Assembly: GCA_963677375.2 (NCBI GenBank)
Contig: CAXXIF010000012.1
Span: 248,001 to 312,000 of the forward strand
DNA length: 64,000 nt
Direction: 5' to 3'
From: Pseudaeromonas sp963677375
GTDB taxonomy: Bacteria > Pseudomonadota > Gammaproteobacteria > Enterobacterales > Aeromonadaceae
The translations under genes were made by a program, and so were the position numbers. The notes beneath the pieces are model-generated. The model searched no databases. It worked only from the letters and a program-made list of their open reading frames with translations, and was not told the DNA's origin. Below, piece by piece: positions 41,014 through 49,721 of the stretch; the stretch's first letter is position 1, and each line of letters begins with the position of its first letter.

Positions 41014-42080
41014 ATGCTAGTTCGTGCCCTGATGGGCTTGTGGTTCCTCTTCTCTCTGACCGGTAGCGCCCAGGCTATGGATAACCCGTATCGACTGCTC
41101 ACCTCCACCGAACTGCCGGAATTCTTCGCCAATACCCTCCCTGTTTTCTGGCAACAGCATGCCCAGCCTGGTGAATTCAGCGGTGTCGATGGTGTCCCGA
41201 TCCGCTATGTGGCGCTGCGTAATCCTGTCGGCCACAAGGCCATACTGGTAGTGAATGGTCGCCTCGAGAGTTACATCAAATACCAGGAACTGGCCTACGA
41301 GCTATTCCAACAAGGCTACAGCGTCTATCTGTATGACCATCGCGGGCAAGGCTTCTCCGGCCGCATGCTCAGTGATCCCCAAAAAGGCTATGTACAACGC
41401 TTTGCCGACTACGTCACCGATCTCAAGTCTTTTCCACGATCAGGTAGTACTCGCCGACCAGCCAAACCAGCTCTACCTGCTTTCCCACTCCATGGGTGGA
41501 GCCATTGCAGCCCATTATCTGGAACTGTATCCCCAGGACGTCAAAGCCGCCTGTCCTGTCCTCCCCCATGTTCGGCATCGAGCTGGGTGCCCTACCGACC
41601 TGGCTGGCTCGTTTCATCACCTGGCTGATGGAGTGGTTCACCCAGTTGCTGGGTATCGAATCACCCTATGCTCCAAGTCAGGGCCCCTACGACGCGCGGC
41701 CCTTCGCCGATAACGATCTGACCCACGACGCCGAGCGTTACGCTCAATTTCGCAGCGTCTATCGCACCTATCCGGAAGTTCAGCTCGGCGGGCCAACCAC
41801 GAGCTGGATCCATCAGGCCCTCGACTTTTCCGCTCAGGCGGTGGCCGCCGGAGCCCGGATCACGACACCCGTGCTGGTGCTGCAGTCGGGTGCCGATACC
41901 GTAGTACGCAACGATCAGCAGCAGCTATTCTGCCAGCAGATGAGTGCGGCCCATCATCCCTGTGCCGGAGATAGCCCGCTCACCATCGCCCAGGCGCGGC
42001 ATGAACTGCTCAATGAAAGCGATGAGTTCCGCATTCCGGCCCTGAATGCAACCCTCAACTTCTTCAAACAAAACCCGTAA
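41014..42080 (+). pseudogene. pldB: Lysophospholipase PldB-like hydrolase, broken by two frameshifts
   Basis: An alpha/beta hydrolase of the PldB (lysophospholipase L2) family, starting at ATG 41014 with a signal-like segment MLVRALMGLWFLFSLTGSAQA. Three frames are needed: frame 1 to YVTDLK (near 41427), frame 2 with the nucleophile motif SHSMGGA, then frame 3 from VLSSPMFGIELG (near 41552) to the end. Each shift is an extra base, one within 41428-41433 and one T at 41552. Two independent errors in one gene point to poor sequence quality here. yigL follows, as in E. coli. Confidence 0.8.
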
Positions 42081-42159
42081 CTTCCGAATGAAGAATGCGT
42101 TTTCAGATGGCGGTCAGTTTAGGTAAACTGGTCGCCCATCCCGCTCCCCAGAGGTCCGT

Positions 42160-42951
42160 ATGTTTAAAGTGGTCGTTTCCGATCTCGATGGCACCCTGCT
42201 GAATAACCAGCATCAGATTTCCCCCCACACCCGCCGCACCCTGCATCGCCTGACCGAACGAGGCATTCGCTTCATCGTCGCCACCGGTCGTCATCACATC
42301 GATGTGCAGAGCATTCGTGACACTCTGGGGCTGGATATTTTCCTCATCACCGCCAATGGCGCCGTGGTCCACGACAAGCAGGACAACTGCATCTACAACC
42401 AGACCCTGCCGCCACAATTGGCGCAGGAGTTGGTGGAGATCGAGCGGCTGCCGGATATCGATCTGCATCTGTATCAGGGCGATGAATGGCTAGTCGAGGC
42501 GGAAAGCCCGGAATTGCTGGCCTACCACAAGGAGTCCGGTTTTACCTACCGGGTAGTGGATCCCGTCACCCTGGATAAACAGGGGATCAACAAGATTTTT
42601 TATACCGGCGAGCACCCGGATCTGGTGGAGCTGGAAAATCGTCTGCTGACCTGCTTCGGGGATCGCCTCAGCATCGCGTTTTCAACACCAACCTGTCTGG
42701 AAGCCATGCCCAAAGGGGTGAATAAGGGCAATGCGGTCAAGGCCGTGCTGGAGCTCAATGGTTACCAGTTGCAGGATGCCATCGCTTTTGGCGACGGCAT
42801 GAATGACTTCGAGATGCTCTCCATGGCTGGTCGTGGTGTGGTGATGGGCAATGCCCACTCGCGACTCAAGGATGCGTTGCCCAGCCATCCACAGGCACTG
42901 ACCAATGATGAAGATGGCGTTGCTGAATACCTGATCGAGCTCTTCTCCTGA
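42160..42951 (+). CDS. yigL: Cof-type HAD sugar-phosphate phosphatase, YigL-like
   Basis: A 263-residue type IIB HAD phosphatase. The catalytic Asp motif is SDLDGTLLN, the C-terminal Asp block is AIAFGDGMNDFEMLSMAG and the lysine is in the PKGVNKGNAVKAV segment. YigL acts on sugar phosphates and PLP in E. coli. Position after pldB supports the orthology. A terminator follows 28 bases downstream. Confidence 0.9.
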   Translation: MFKVVVSDLDGTLLNNQHQISPHTRRTLHRLTERGIRFIVATGRHHIDVQSIRDTLGLDIFLITANGAVVHDKQDNCIYNQTLPPQLAQELVEIERLPDIDLHLYQGDEWLVEAESPELLAYHKESGFTYRVVDPVTLDKQGINKIFYTGEHPDLVELENRLLTCFGDRLSIAFSTPTCLEAMPKGVNKGNAVKAVLELNGYQLQDAIAFGDGMNDFEMLSMAGRGVVMGNAHSRLKDALPSHPQALTNDEDGVAEYLIELFS

Positions 42952-42978
42952 GCCAGGCCGCGGACGCTAACGTCTCTC

Positions 42979-43005
42979 ACGCCACCTCATCCGGGGTGGC
43001 GTTTT
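42979..43005 (+). terminator. Intrinsic terminator after yigL
   Basis: CGCCACC...GGTGGCG stem (7 bp or more) with an 8-base loop, followed by TTTTG. Confidence 0.85.
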
Positions 43006-43080
43006 GCTATCCATCAGGCAGACTATTCTGTAGGTATCTCCGTTTTTGAGCTCCGAATTGAATCCCTACAAGGAATTGTC

Positions 43081-44604
43081 ATGATTGCACGCCTCGTTCC
43101 CATTCTGTGCGCCCTGAGCTGTCCCCTGTGGATCACCGCCTGTAGCCAGAGTGCAGCCCCACCCTCTGCTGCAGCCGAAAACACCCCCCAGCCTTCGACC
43201 CCGGTGGCATTGTTGCGCGGCCAACTGAGCCGGCAGAGTGACGGTGCGGCATATCTGACTCCCTGTGGTAGCCAGCAGCGCTGGCGTTTTCGTGCCGATC
43301 CCCTCTTCTGGCAACGCTGGGCCCAACTGGGAAATCCCTCAGAACTGTATGTCGAACTGGAAGGACATCTGGCCCTGAGCAACGAGCGCGGTGGCGATCT
43401 GGAACTGACGCTGGAGCGCGTCGACCATCTGGGTCCGGAGAGCCAGGGCTGTCAGCGAGATACCGACTTCACCTTCCACGCCGTGGGTCAGCAGCCCGCC
43501 TGGACCCTGACGCTACAGGGTGACTCCGCCCTGTTCAGTTCACCCGCAGGGAGCAGCAGTTATCACCTCACCGAGAGTCATCAACAGGCTTCAGGTGAGC
43601 AGGTGCTAAAGCTGACCGCCTTGAATGGTGAGGCGGCCAGCCTCAGTTATGTGCCAGCGCTGTGCCAACAGACCGAGCTCAACCAGATCTGGGGTTATCA
43701 GGTGACCTTCTCTCAAGGAGATACCCGCCTCGAAGGTTGTGGCGAGCGAGGTCGCCCCATGGCGGCCGTGTTGCCAGCTCCCAATTGGTACGGGCTAGCC
43801 CCCAGCATGCAGGCCCAGATCGGTCTGACCCTGAGCCCGGAACATCAGGCCAGTCTCATCTACTACCGGGATTCCGGGCCGCAGATTGACTATCAGGGTG
43901 CCTGGCAACCGACGGAGCAGGGCATCACCCTGTTGTTTAACCAACGGAACGGCCTGGCAGCCAACGAAAGCATACCCCTGCATCGCCAGGGCAAGACTCT
44001 GCAGGCCAGCTATCGCCTGCTCAATGGCGGCAAAGCCTACTTCGATGAACCACTGAGCTTGCAACCCGGCACTCCGGCGCTGCCCCTGCCACCCCAGGCT
44101 CAGGCCAGCGCCTATGGCAGCAACGCCACTCCGACCCAGGCCGCGTTTACCCCCGTGGTGCTACAACCGACACCACAACCAGACCCGGCCATTCAACAAG
44201 CGCTACTGGATTATTTCCGTATCAACCAGAGTAATCCCTCCGGGGTGCGGTACCGGGCTATTCGCTATGACTTGAATGGGGACGGTCACCCCGACGCCAT
44301 AGTGCAGATGAACTGGTGTGACAAGACGGGTTGCGTCTGGTTGCTGTTCCAGGGGTCGGTGGATGGCTATCGTTTCCTGAGCCGGTTGGAGGGGATACAA
44401 AGCCCGCTGCTGATCGCCCCGACGCGCCACAAGAGCTGGCATGATCTGGTGGTGCAGTCCGGCTTTCAGCAGTGGGCCAGCCTGATATTCGACGGCATCA
44501 GCTACCCAACCGCTCTCGCCGCCGCGACCCCGGTCGAGACGCCCGCCAGCAACAGCCATAGTGAGCTGCGCTTCGATGGCAGCAACTGGCTGACCCTGCC
44601 CTGA
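43081..44604 (+). CDS. Large lipoprotein of unknown function, COG3650-like
   Basis: A 507-residue protein with a lipoprotein signal peptide (ALSCPLWITAC, lipobox ITAC). Three modules are visible: a region of about 35-215 with conserved Cys pairs (TPCGSQQRWRFRADP, DTDFTFHAVGQQPAW), a middle that resembles the same fold, and a C-terminal part with an FG-GAP/EF-like repeat (YDLNGDGHPDAIVQMNWCDKTGCVWLLFQG). The function is unknown; COG3650 is my best guess. No other gene shares its transcript. Confidence 0.7.
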   Translation: MIARLVPILCALSCPLWITACSQSAAPPSAAAENTPQPSTPVALLRGQLSRQSDGAAYLTPCGSQQRWRFRADPLFWQRWAQLGNPSELYVELEGHLALSNERGGDLELTLERVDHLGPESQGCQRDTDFTFHAVGQQPAWTLTLQGDSALFSSPAGSSSYHLTESHQQASGEQVLKLTALNGEAASLSYVPALCQQTELNQIWGYQVTFSQGDTRLEGCGERGRPMAAVLPAPNWYGLAPSMQAQIGLTLSPEHQASLIYYRDSGPQIDYQGAWQPTEQGITLLFNQRNGLAANESIPLHRQGKTLQASYRLLNGGKAYFDEPLSLQPGTPALPLPPQAQASAYGSNATPTQAAFTPVVLQPTPQPDPAIQQALLDYFRINQSNPSGVRYRAIRYDLNGDGHPDAIVQMNWCDKTGCVWLLFQGSVDGYRFLSRLEGIQSPLLIAPTRHKSWHDLVVQSGFQQWASLIFDGISYPTALAAATPVETPASNSHSELRFDGSNWLTLP

Positions 44605-44628
44605 ACTAGGATGTAACACCCGATAGAG

Positions 44629-44655
44629 GGCCAGGGAGCCATGGGCTCCCTGGCC
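44629..44655. terminator. Strong hairpin between convergent genes
   Basis: GGCCAGGGAGCC-ATG-GGCTCCCTGGCC is a perfect 12-bp GC-rich stem with a 3-base loop. It lacks a U-tract on either side, so it may block ribonucleases or act with Rho. Confidence 0.5.
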
Positions 44656-44673
44656 GTCGGCATGGCAGAGGCG

Positions 44674-45327
44674 TCAGACTTCACCGACCTCGCTGCGATC
44701 CAGAAACGCCTCGTGCTGCGCCAATGCCTTCCAGCCCAGAAACCACGGGTCGGCGAGCGCAGTGTTCAGATAAGCCCTGGATAATTCCGGAAGCTGCACC
44801 CCGTAGGTATGGAACCGGCTCGCCACGGGTGCATACATGGCATCCGCAATGCTCCAATGGCCAAATAACCAGGGTCCCTGCGCGGCATACTCCTGGCGGC
44901 ACGCTTCCCAGATGCCAATGATGCGCGTGATATCCGCCTCCAAAGCGGCGGTCGAGGCCACATGGCGCCCGGTCGCCCGTACATTCATCGGCATCTGCTG
45001 GCGCAGAGCCGGAAAACCGGAGTGCATCTCCGCACTGATGGCCCGGGCCTTGGCACGATCCAGGGCCGCAGCAGGCCACAACCTTGGCACCAGCTCGGCC
45101 AGATACTCGGCAATGGCCAGCGAATCCCAGATCGGCACCTCACCCACCAACAGCACAGGCACTCGCCCCGCTGGCGAGAAGAGTGCAATTTGTTGTTTGA
45201 ATTCCGGAGCCTGCAACGCCAGTTGTCGTTCATCGAACGTCAAGCCGCTATGGCTGGCGACCAGCCAACCGCGCAGAGACCAGGAAGAGTAGTTCTTGTT
45301 GCCAATCACCAGCGTCAATGCTGACAT
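44674..45327 (-). CDS. Glutathione S-transferase family protein
   Basis: A 217-residue GST. The N-terminal thioredoxin-like domain has the catalytic-Ser region NKNYSSWSLRGWL and the glutathione-binding GRVPVLL..VPIWDSLAIAEYLAE; the C-terminal helical domain follows (GPWLFGHWSIADAMYAPVASRF). The class is probably the bacterial Ser-type; the substrate is unknown. The ATG at 45327 has gagggaat upstream; an in-frame extension of 29 residues is not needed. Confidence 0.88.
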   Translation of the reverse strand: MSALTLVIGNKNYSSWSLRGWLVASHSGLTFDERQLALQAPEFKQQIALFSPAGRVPVLLVGEVPIWDSLAIAEYLAELVPRLWPAAALDRAKARAISAEMHSGFPALRQQMPMNVRATGRHVASTAALEADITRIIGIWEACRQEYAAQGPWLFGHWSIADAMYAPVASRFHTYGVQLPELSRAYLNTALADPWFLGWKALAQHEAFLDRSEVGEV

Positions 45328-45440
45328 TGATATTCCCTCGCTCAAGATGTAATGGGTTCGTTCCAGTAACCGCCATCCATTGGGTAACGCCGGAAGGTGG
45401 ATCAGACCATTCATGCTACCGGCTCAACCTCTCACCGGAA

Positions 45441-45469
45441 TAAAAACAGGGCAACCGTATGGTTGCCCT
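45441..45469 (-). terminator. Intrinsic terminator of the AfsA-HAD operon
   Basis: On the minus strand AGGGCAACC-ATAC-GGTTGCCCT is a perfect 9-bp stem followed by GTTTTTATT. It lies about 120 bases past the last HAD gene and marks the end of the five-gene operon. Confidence 0.85.
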
Positions 45470-45589
45470 AGCAGCATGAATCAAGCGTCGCGCGGGCGCA
45501 ATCCCGGACCGGGTCACCGACCAGACAAGGCATCAAAAGAAGCCCGTCATGACCGCCGCCAGCACTCCGCACCAGAAGCGGCAGGGCTC

Positions 45590-46255
45590 CTAACCCACGC
45601 GCCGCCGCGGCATAGGGTCTGGCAACAACGCGACCACCTCATCCAGCGACCCGACACTGTGCGGTATCAGCGCCGCCAAGGGTTGATACTGCTCCCAGTC
45701 GAATAGCCCGTTGCGCACATGCAGGGTCTGGATACCTAACTGATGCGCCGTCAACAACGCCAGCGGACAATCATCCAGATAGAGCACTTCGGCCGCAGGA
45801 ATGGCTAATCGGTGCAATAGACGCTGAAAGTCTCCGGGATTGACCTTGGAAAACAAGCCGTCGGCCCAGAGCCGCCCCTCACCAAGCTCCTCCCGCAAGG
45901 CCGTAAATTTTGGATCATCGCCATAGGAAGAGGAGAGCACCATGAAGGAGAGTCCCTGCTGCTGACAGTGACGCAACAACGGCCGATGAGCCAGCGGTCC
46001 ATGGGCGACACCTTGCAACGCATGAAGCAGCTCGCTCCTGTGTTGCTCCATTCCCATGGACTCCAGTAAAAACTGCAGTGAGCGCTGCAGCGGGAACGGC
46101 ACCAGGGTACGGAACAGTTGCCGGAATGCGCTCTCCGGGAGTGGCCGGTATTGCCGGATAACCCGATAACTGGCCGCACAGAGCGCCTCGGTACTGGCCG
46201 GGCTGATCACGCCATCATAATCGCAAAGCACCAACCGGATATCAGAATAGGGCAT
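45590..46255 (-). CDS. HAD-superfamily hydrolase, operon gene 5
   Basis: A 221-residue haloacid-dehalogenase-type hydrolase. Motif I is LCDYDGVIS (nucleophile and acid Asp), motif II VLSSSYG, motif IV VLYLDDCPLAL. The start overlaps the previous HAD gene by 14 bases (ATG at 46255 inside its last codons), so translation is probably coupled; an in-frame extension upstream would lie wholly inside that gene. In context it could dephosphorylate a butyrolactone precursor, but the substrate is unproven. Confidence 0.8.
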   Translation of the reverse strand: MPYSDIRLVLCDYDGVISPASTEALCAASYRVIRQYRPLPESAFRQLFRTLVPFPLQRSLQFLLESMGMEQHRSELLHALQGVAHGPLAHRPLLRHCQQQGLSFMVLSSSYGDDPKFTALREELGEGRLWADGLFSKVNPGDFQRLLHRLAIPAAEVLYLDDCPLALLTAHQLGIQTLHVRNGLFDWEQYQPLAALIPHSVGSLDEVVALLPDPMPRRRVG

Positions 46256-46934
46256 GGGCAACCTCGATAAAGCTGCTGCGGGCGTCAAAGTCCAACTGCT
46301 GCAGCATCGCCGGACTGATGTCCCTGACACCGTCCACCAGGAAGCGTACCCCCGTCAATTGCATATCCTGATACTGCCATCCCCACTCGTGGCGGGATGG
46401 GACGCCGATAAACGGGCATCCCAGCTGCTTGGCCTCTTCGGCTACCGTGTTGACATCATCGATGAACAGCACTTGGGAATAGTCCAGATGGGCATGATCC
46501 CGGACGATTTCCCGCAATCCGGGACGGAAGTCATTGGTACAAACATAGCGGGAGAAGTAGGGGCGACACAGGGCGTAGTCGGTATGAATTCGTGACTCCT
46601 CCAGACCGCCATAACAGATCATGGGGATCGACAACGCCGTCATACGCTGCAGAAAATTCAACGCCCCTGGGATCAATCCCCCTTCATGATCCTGCAGATA
46701 GAGATCCCGCAGGCGAAAATACTCCTCGATGATGGCGCTGGGTGACAGGGCCAACCCCAGTTGCTGGCTGACATAGTGGGCCGCACTTTGCTGATTGCGG
46801 GAAAACACATTCCGCTCCAGTTCACGGGTATAAGTGCCACCATATAGGGTCACCAATTGATGCAGCACAGGGCTAAAGGTGTCCTGTAACAGGACACCAT
46901 CAATATCCACCGCTATCAATTTAATATGTTCCAT
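46242..46934 (-). CDS. HAD-superfamily hydrolase, operon gene 4
   Basis: A 230-residue HAD-type hydrolase: motif I AVDIDGVLL, motif II region MICYGG, motif IV VLFIDDVNTVAEEA. It is clearly different in sequence from its partner downstream, so it is not a recent duplicate. The ATG at 46934 has gagg 6 bases upstream and lies 19 bases after the exported-protein gene. Having two HADs in one operon suggests two dephosphorylations or a two-chain enzyme. Confidence 0.8.
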   Translation of the reverse strand: MEHIKLIAVDIDGVLLQDTFSPVLHQLVTLYGGTYTRELERNVFSRNQQSAAHYVSQQLGLALSPSAIIEEYFRLRDLYLQDHEGGLIPGALNFLQRMTALSIPMICYGGLEESRIHTDYALCRPYFSRYVCTNDFRPGLREIVRDHAHLDYSQVLFIDDVNTVAEEAKQLGCPFIGVPSRHEWGWQYQDMQLTGVRFLVDGVRDISPAMLQQLDFDARSSFIEVAHALF

Positions 46935-46953
46935 AACAAACCTCACTTATGAC

Positions 46954-47508
46954 TCAATGCAACGTTTGCGAGACAATGGTGCCACCGTCTTGAGGGAAAT
47001 AGGGGCCGAAGTAGGGCTCACGAGCCAGACGGACTACATACAACATGCTGAAGGTATTCGGCGCAATCCAGCGACACAGTCCTTTTCGATAGGGCTGTTC
47101 ATTGTTTAGAAAGCCACCGATCAAACGTACTGTGCCACCAAATAATGCGGCTTTTTGATGAAATAGTTGTGCGACCTGGGCAAATTCTTCCGGGGTTGTG
47201 GTACTGGGAATTACATCCTTATCGGTATGCCATAAAATAACTTCCTGATAGGCATTCATCTGGATGGGATATTTATTCTGGTAGCTGCGAAACGCGGCCG
47301 TTACATCCTGTTCGCTGAAATTATAATCCAGCCAGAGTTGATCGAGATCCTTGACCTCCTCCTGGTTGAAACTTTCCTTGGCGAACAGACTGAATAATAT
47401 TTTTTTCGCTGGCTTGCCGGATAGCTGATCATAGAGCTCACCGGCATAAAGCCCATGACTGAACATCAACAGGACAAAGCACCATAAAACACCCATAAAA
47501 TTACGCAT
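46954..47508 (-). CDS. Exported protein of unknown function, operon gene 3
   Basis: A 184-residue protein with a signal peptide (RNFMGVLWCFVLLMFSHGLYA). The mature part has a helical charged start (LSGKPAKKILFSLFAKESFNQEEVKDLDQLW) and a later region RLIGGFLNNEQPYRKGLCRWIAPNTFSMLYVV. I do not recognise a family; it has only one Cys in the mature region and no clear catalytic motif. Its ATG overlaps the reductase stop by 8 bases, so it belongs to the operon and suggests a step or carrier outside the cytoplasm. Confidence 0.6.
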   Translation of the reverse strand: MRNFMGVLWCFVLLMFSHGLYAGELYDQLSGKPAKKILFSLFAKESFNQEEVKDLDQLWLDYNFSEQDVTAAFRSYQNKYPIQMNAYQEVILWHTDKDVIPSTTTPEEFAQVAQLFHQKAALFGGTVRLIGGFLNNEQPYRKGLCRWIAPNTFSMLYVVRLAREPYFGPYFPQDGGTIVSQTLH

Positions 47509-48556
47509 ATTTGACTCCTTGATGATTTAAAGAACCAGCTTCCATGAGTTCCGAAAAATAACGATTGACACATTGCGCGCTGCTTTCAGCTTCCAGTCCC
47601 AGATCCTGGACCGAGGCCGAAACATCAAAATTCTCTTTACACTGATAATAAAAATTAACTTGGCTACGCAGCAGCTGAGGTTCGATACCAAAGCCTCTGG
47701 CCAGCCACTCGCTGAGCAACCCGACCAGCAGCAATACGGGTTTACCGACCCGGATCGGAGCATGCACCTTGTGATTGTATTGCTTGGCAATGGAAGCAAT
47801 ATCGCGGATGGAAATGCCATGGGGGTTGGCCAATATGTAGCGTTGACCGACGTTCCCCTGCTCCGCCGCGGCCACCATGGCCTGGGCCACGCGTCGCACA
47901 TCGACCAGATTGATCTCGAAATCCAGATCCAGCGGCAGCTCCCCCCGAAAGATCGCTTCCAGAAACTTCAGGGTCGGGGTATGCCAGAACTGACCACTCC
48001 CTATCATGGCCGCAGGTAACAGGCTGATCAGTGGCAAATCCAGTTCACCCGCCAGTCGCTGCGCCAGTTTCTCGGCCCCCACCTTCGACGCAAAATAGGG
48101 GTTACCACAGGAATCCTGACACCAACCCTCTGCCCCTTGCGCGGCACCGCTCTGATCGCGGGCCAGGGTTCCAGTGGAGCTGACATAGACCACCCGCTTC
48201 ACTCCGGCCTGATGGGCGGCGCGTAGTACATGTTCCGTCATCTGCAGATTAGCCTGCTCGATCTCCTGTTCCGGAGCCTTGCTCCAGTGTGCAAAATGGG
48301 CGGCGGCGTGATAGAGCACATCCACGCCCTCCAGCGCCTGCGCCAAGCCATCAGGACACAACAGATCCATGACCACCGGCTCCCCGGTCAGGGTTCCCAG
48401 AGCTCGGGCACGCGCCAGATCCCGGACCCCGGCCTTGACCCGATAACCCGCCGCCGAAAGAGCCTGTGTCAAGTGACTCCCCAAGTGTCCGGTCGCACCG
48501 GTCACCAATACCGTTTTTTGCATCGCTACTCGCTCCTGTTTCGATTGCATGTTCAT
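47501..48556 (-). CDS. Extended SDR (NAD(P)-dependent epimerase/reductase), operon gene 2
   Basis: A 351-residue extended short-chain dehydrogenase. The Rossmann motif is GATGHLG (residues 20-26); catalytic residues are the Ser of VYVSSTG and the YFASK Tyr/Lys. The C-terminal domain is long, as in dihydroflavonol-reductase-like SDRs. In Streptomyces butyrolactone clusters an SDR reduces the ketone of the precursor; this gene is coupled to the AfsA-like gene by an ATGA overlap. Substrate unproven. Confidence 0.85.
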   Translation of the reverse strand: MNMQSKQERVAMQKTVLVTGATGHLGSHLTQALSAAGYRVKAGVRDLARARALGTLTGEPVVMDLLCPDGLAQALEGVDVLYHAAAHFAHWSKAPEQEIEQANLQMTEHVLRAAHQAGVKRVVYVSSTGTLARDQSGAAQGAEGWCQDSCGNPYFASKVGAEKLAQRLAGELDLPLISLLPAAMIGSGQFWHTPTLKFLEAIFRGELPLDLDFEINLVDVRRVAQAMVAAAEQGNVGQRYILANPHGISIRDIASIAKQYNHKVHAPIRVGKPVLLLVGLLSEWLARGFGIEPQLLRSQVNFYYQCKENFDVSASVQDLGLEAESSAQCVNRYFSELMEAGSLNHQGVKYA

Positions 48557-49314
48557 CCCCCCACGACAGAGCTCAGTACCGGTACCGGTTGCAGTTTTTT
48601 CTGCAACGTCCGGATACTCTTCTGGATCGTAATATTTGCCAGTCGCTGCTCTTTCTGGATTATTTTTTGTTTGTCCGTCGCGGTAAAACTACCTCCGGTG
48701 GCGACAACCTTTTTGCCGTTTTGCAAAAACTCCACATTGATGACAAATATCTCTTCACCTTCATCGTTGAATCTATTTTCCGTTATTTTCAATATGACTT
48801 TTGTTTCTATAGGAAAGGCAAAGTTGTGATATTCAGCGTAAATATCATGCATCACATAATATTTACCAATGGAGGGACGAATCATATCGGTAACCGCAGA
48901 GGCTATTTGGCGTGTTGCTTCTAAGAACACCATGCCCTGAATATGGTAGCCGGTTGTATGATCCAGCAGAAACTCATTATCGGCATGCAGCAAGAGATCT
49001 GAGCAATAAACGCCTGAGGACGTTTCTTCCGGTGTAGTAATAAGAATATTCTCGCAGCGAGCCTTATGAGTCTGCTTGTTAGTCGCCAGTTTTTTTTCAT
49101 CCGCCCACTGATCAGAGACATCAATATATTGATGATTGATTTTATCGATATAGGCTTGCTGTTCAAAAGTCAGCCCTTGACCTGGACACGCGACAGCCGG
49201 ATAGCTGCTTGTGCTTTTTCGCACGGAGTCCGCCCACTCTGAATAATGAACAGCACCATCAACTTCTTTGAAGTTTTCGAATACATCACCGATGACGTAA
49301 ATTATTTTATTCAT
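48553..49314 (-). CDS. AfsA-like hotdog protein (A-factor/gamma-butyrolactone synthase family)
   Basis: A 253-residue protein matching the A-factor biosynthesis hotdog family (PF03756). The two diagnostic blocks are THKARCENILIT (about residues 82-93), like the HK..E.VLLTD block of AfsA, and LDHTTGYHIQGMVFLEATRQ (117-136), the DH..GHV.GM...EA.RQ block. AfsA esterifies dihydroxyacetone phosphate with a beta-ketoacyl-ACP to start gamma-butyrolactone signals. The gene is AT-richer than its surroundings, with a good ribosome binding site (agga). It leads the five-gene operon. It could instead be an acyl hydrolase/dehydratase of a related hotdog group. Confidence 0.75.
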   Translation of the reverse strand: MNKIIYVIGDVFENFKEVDGAVHYSEWADSVRKSTSSYPAVACPGQGLTFEQQAYIDKINHQYIDVSDQWADEKKLATNKQTHKARCENILITTPEETSSGVYCSDLLLHADNEFLLDHTTGYHIQGMVFLEATRQIASAVTDMIRPSIGKYYVMHDIYAEYHNFAFPIETKVILKITENRFNDEGEEIFVINVEFLQNGKKVVATGGSFTATDKQKIIQKEQRLANITIQKSIRTLQKKLQPVPVLSSVVGG

Positions 49315-49640
49315 AACAATATCCTGTTTTGGTAAAAAAAATACGTGTGAACTTATGCATCACATAGGTCGATGGGCAGATAGGCATCCACATAATTAAC
49401 CTGTTAATTAGTCAAACAGACACCAGTTGCCCTGGCTAATTAAACACTTTAATTACCATTGGTAAATTAACTTTTTATTAACCTGTCGTTTCTGACAAGT
49501 ACCGGATAAATATTGCCAACTTGGCACGATAGATTAATAAAAAATCTGGTTTGAATTTTTATTCAAATAATAGAAATGTCATCTGACATGATTCATTTGA
49601 TAACAATACGGGGGGTATGGAGACAGGGCACCGCAGCACA
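49315..49640. promoter_or_regulatory. AT-rich leader of the AfsA operon with repeats
   Basis: No gene is visible here. Three structured elements lie upstream of the afsA-like gene: an 8-bp inverted repeat TTAATTAG (49404-49411) / CTAATTAA (49436-49443), a direct repeat ATTAACCTGT at 49395-49404 and 49477-49486, and a palindrome TTACCA-T-TGGTAA at 49453-49465. They are candidate operator sites for a regulator not found in this window. Confidence 0.4.
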
Positions 49641-49642
49641 AA

Positions 49643-49678
49643 GCGCTCTGCCGGTCCCATAAAACCGCAACAGAGCGC
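49643..49678 (-). terminator. Hairpin after azlD
   Basis: GCGCTCTG and CAGAGCGC pair across 20 bases, with an inner CGGT/ACCG pair. On the minus strand it lies about 45 bases past azlD and is followed by TTTGTG, a weak U-tract. Confidence 0.4.
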
Positions 49679-49721
49679 CATGTATAAATTGAAAAGAGAG
49701 GCGGTGGAGAACAGCGGGAGC

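Noticed and set aside
44629..44655. Hairpin as a classic intrinsic terminator
   Set aside because: No U-tract on either side; kept only as a hairpin with modest confidence.
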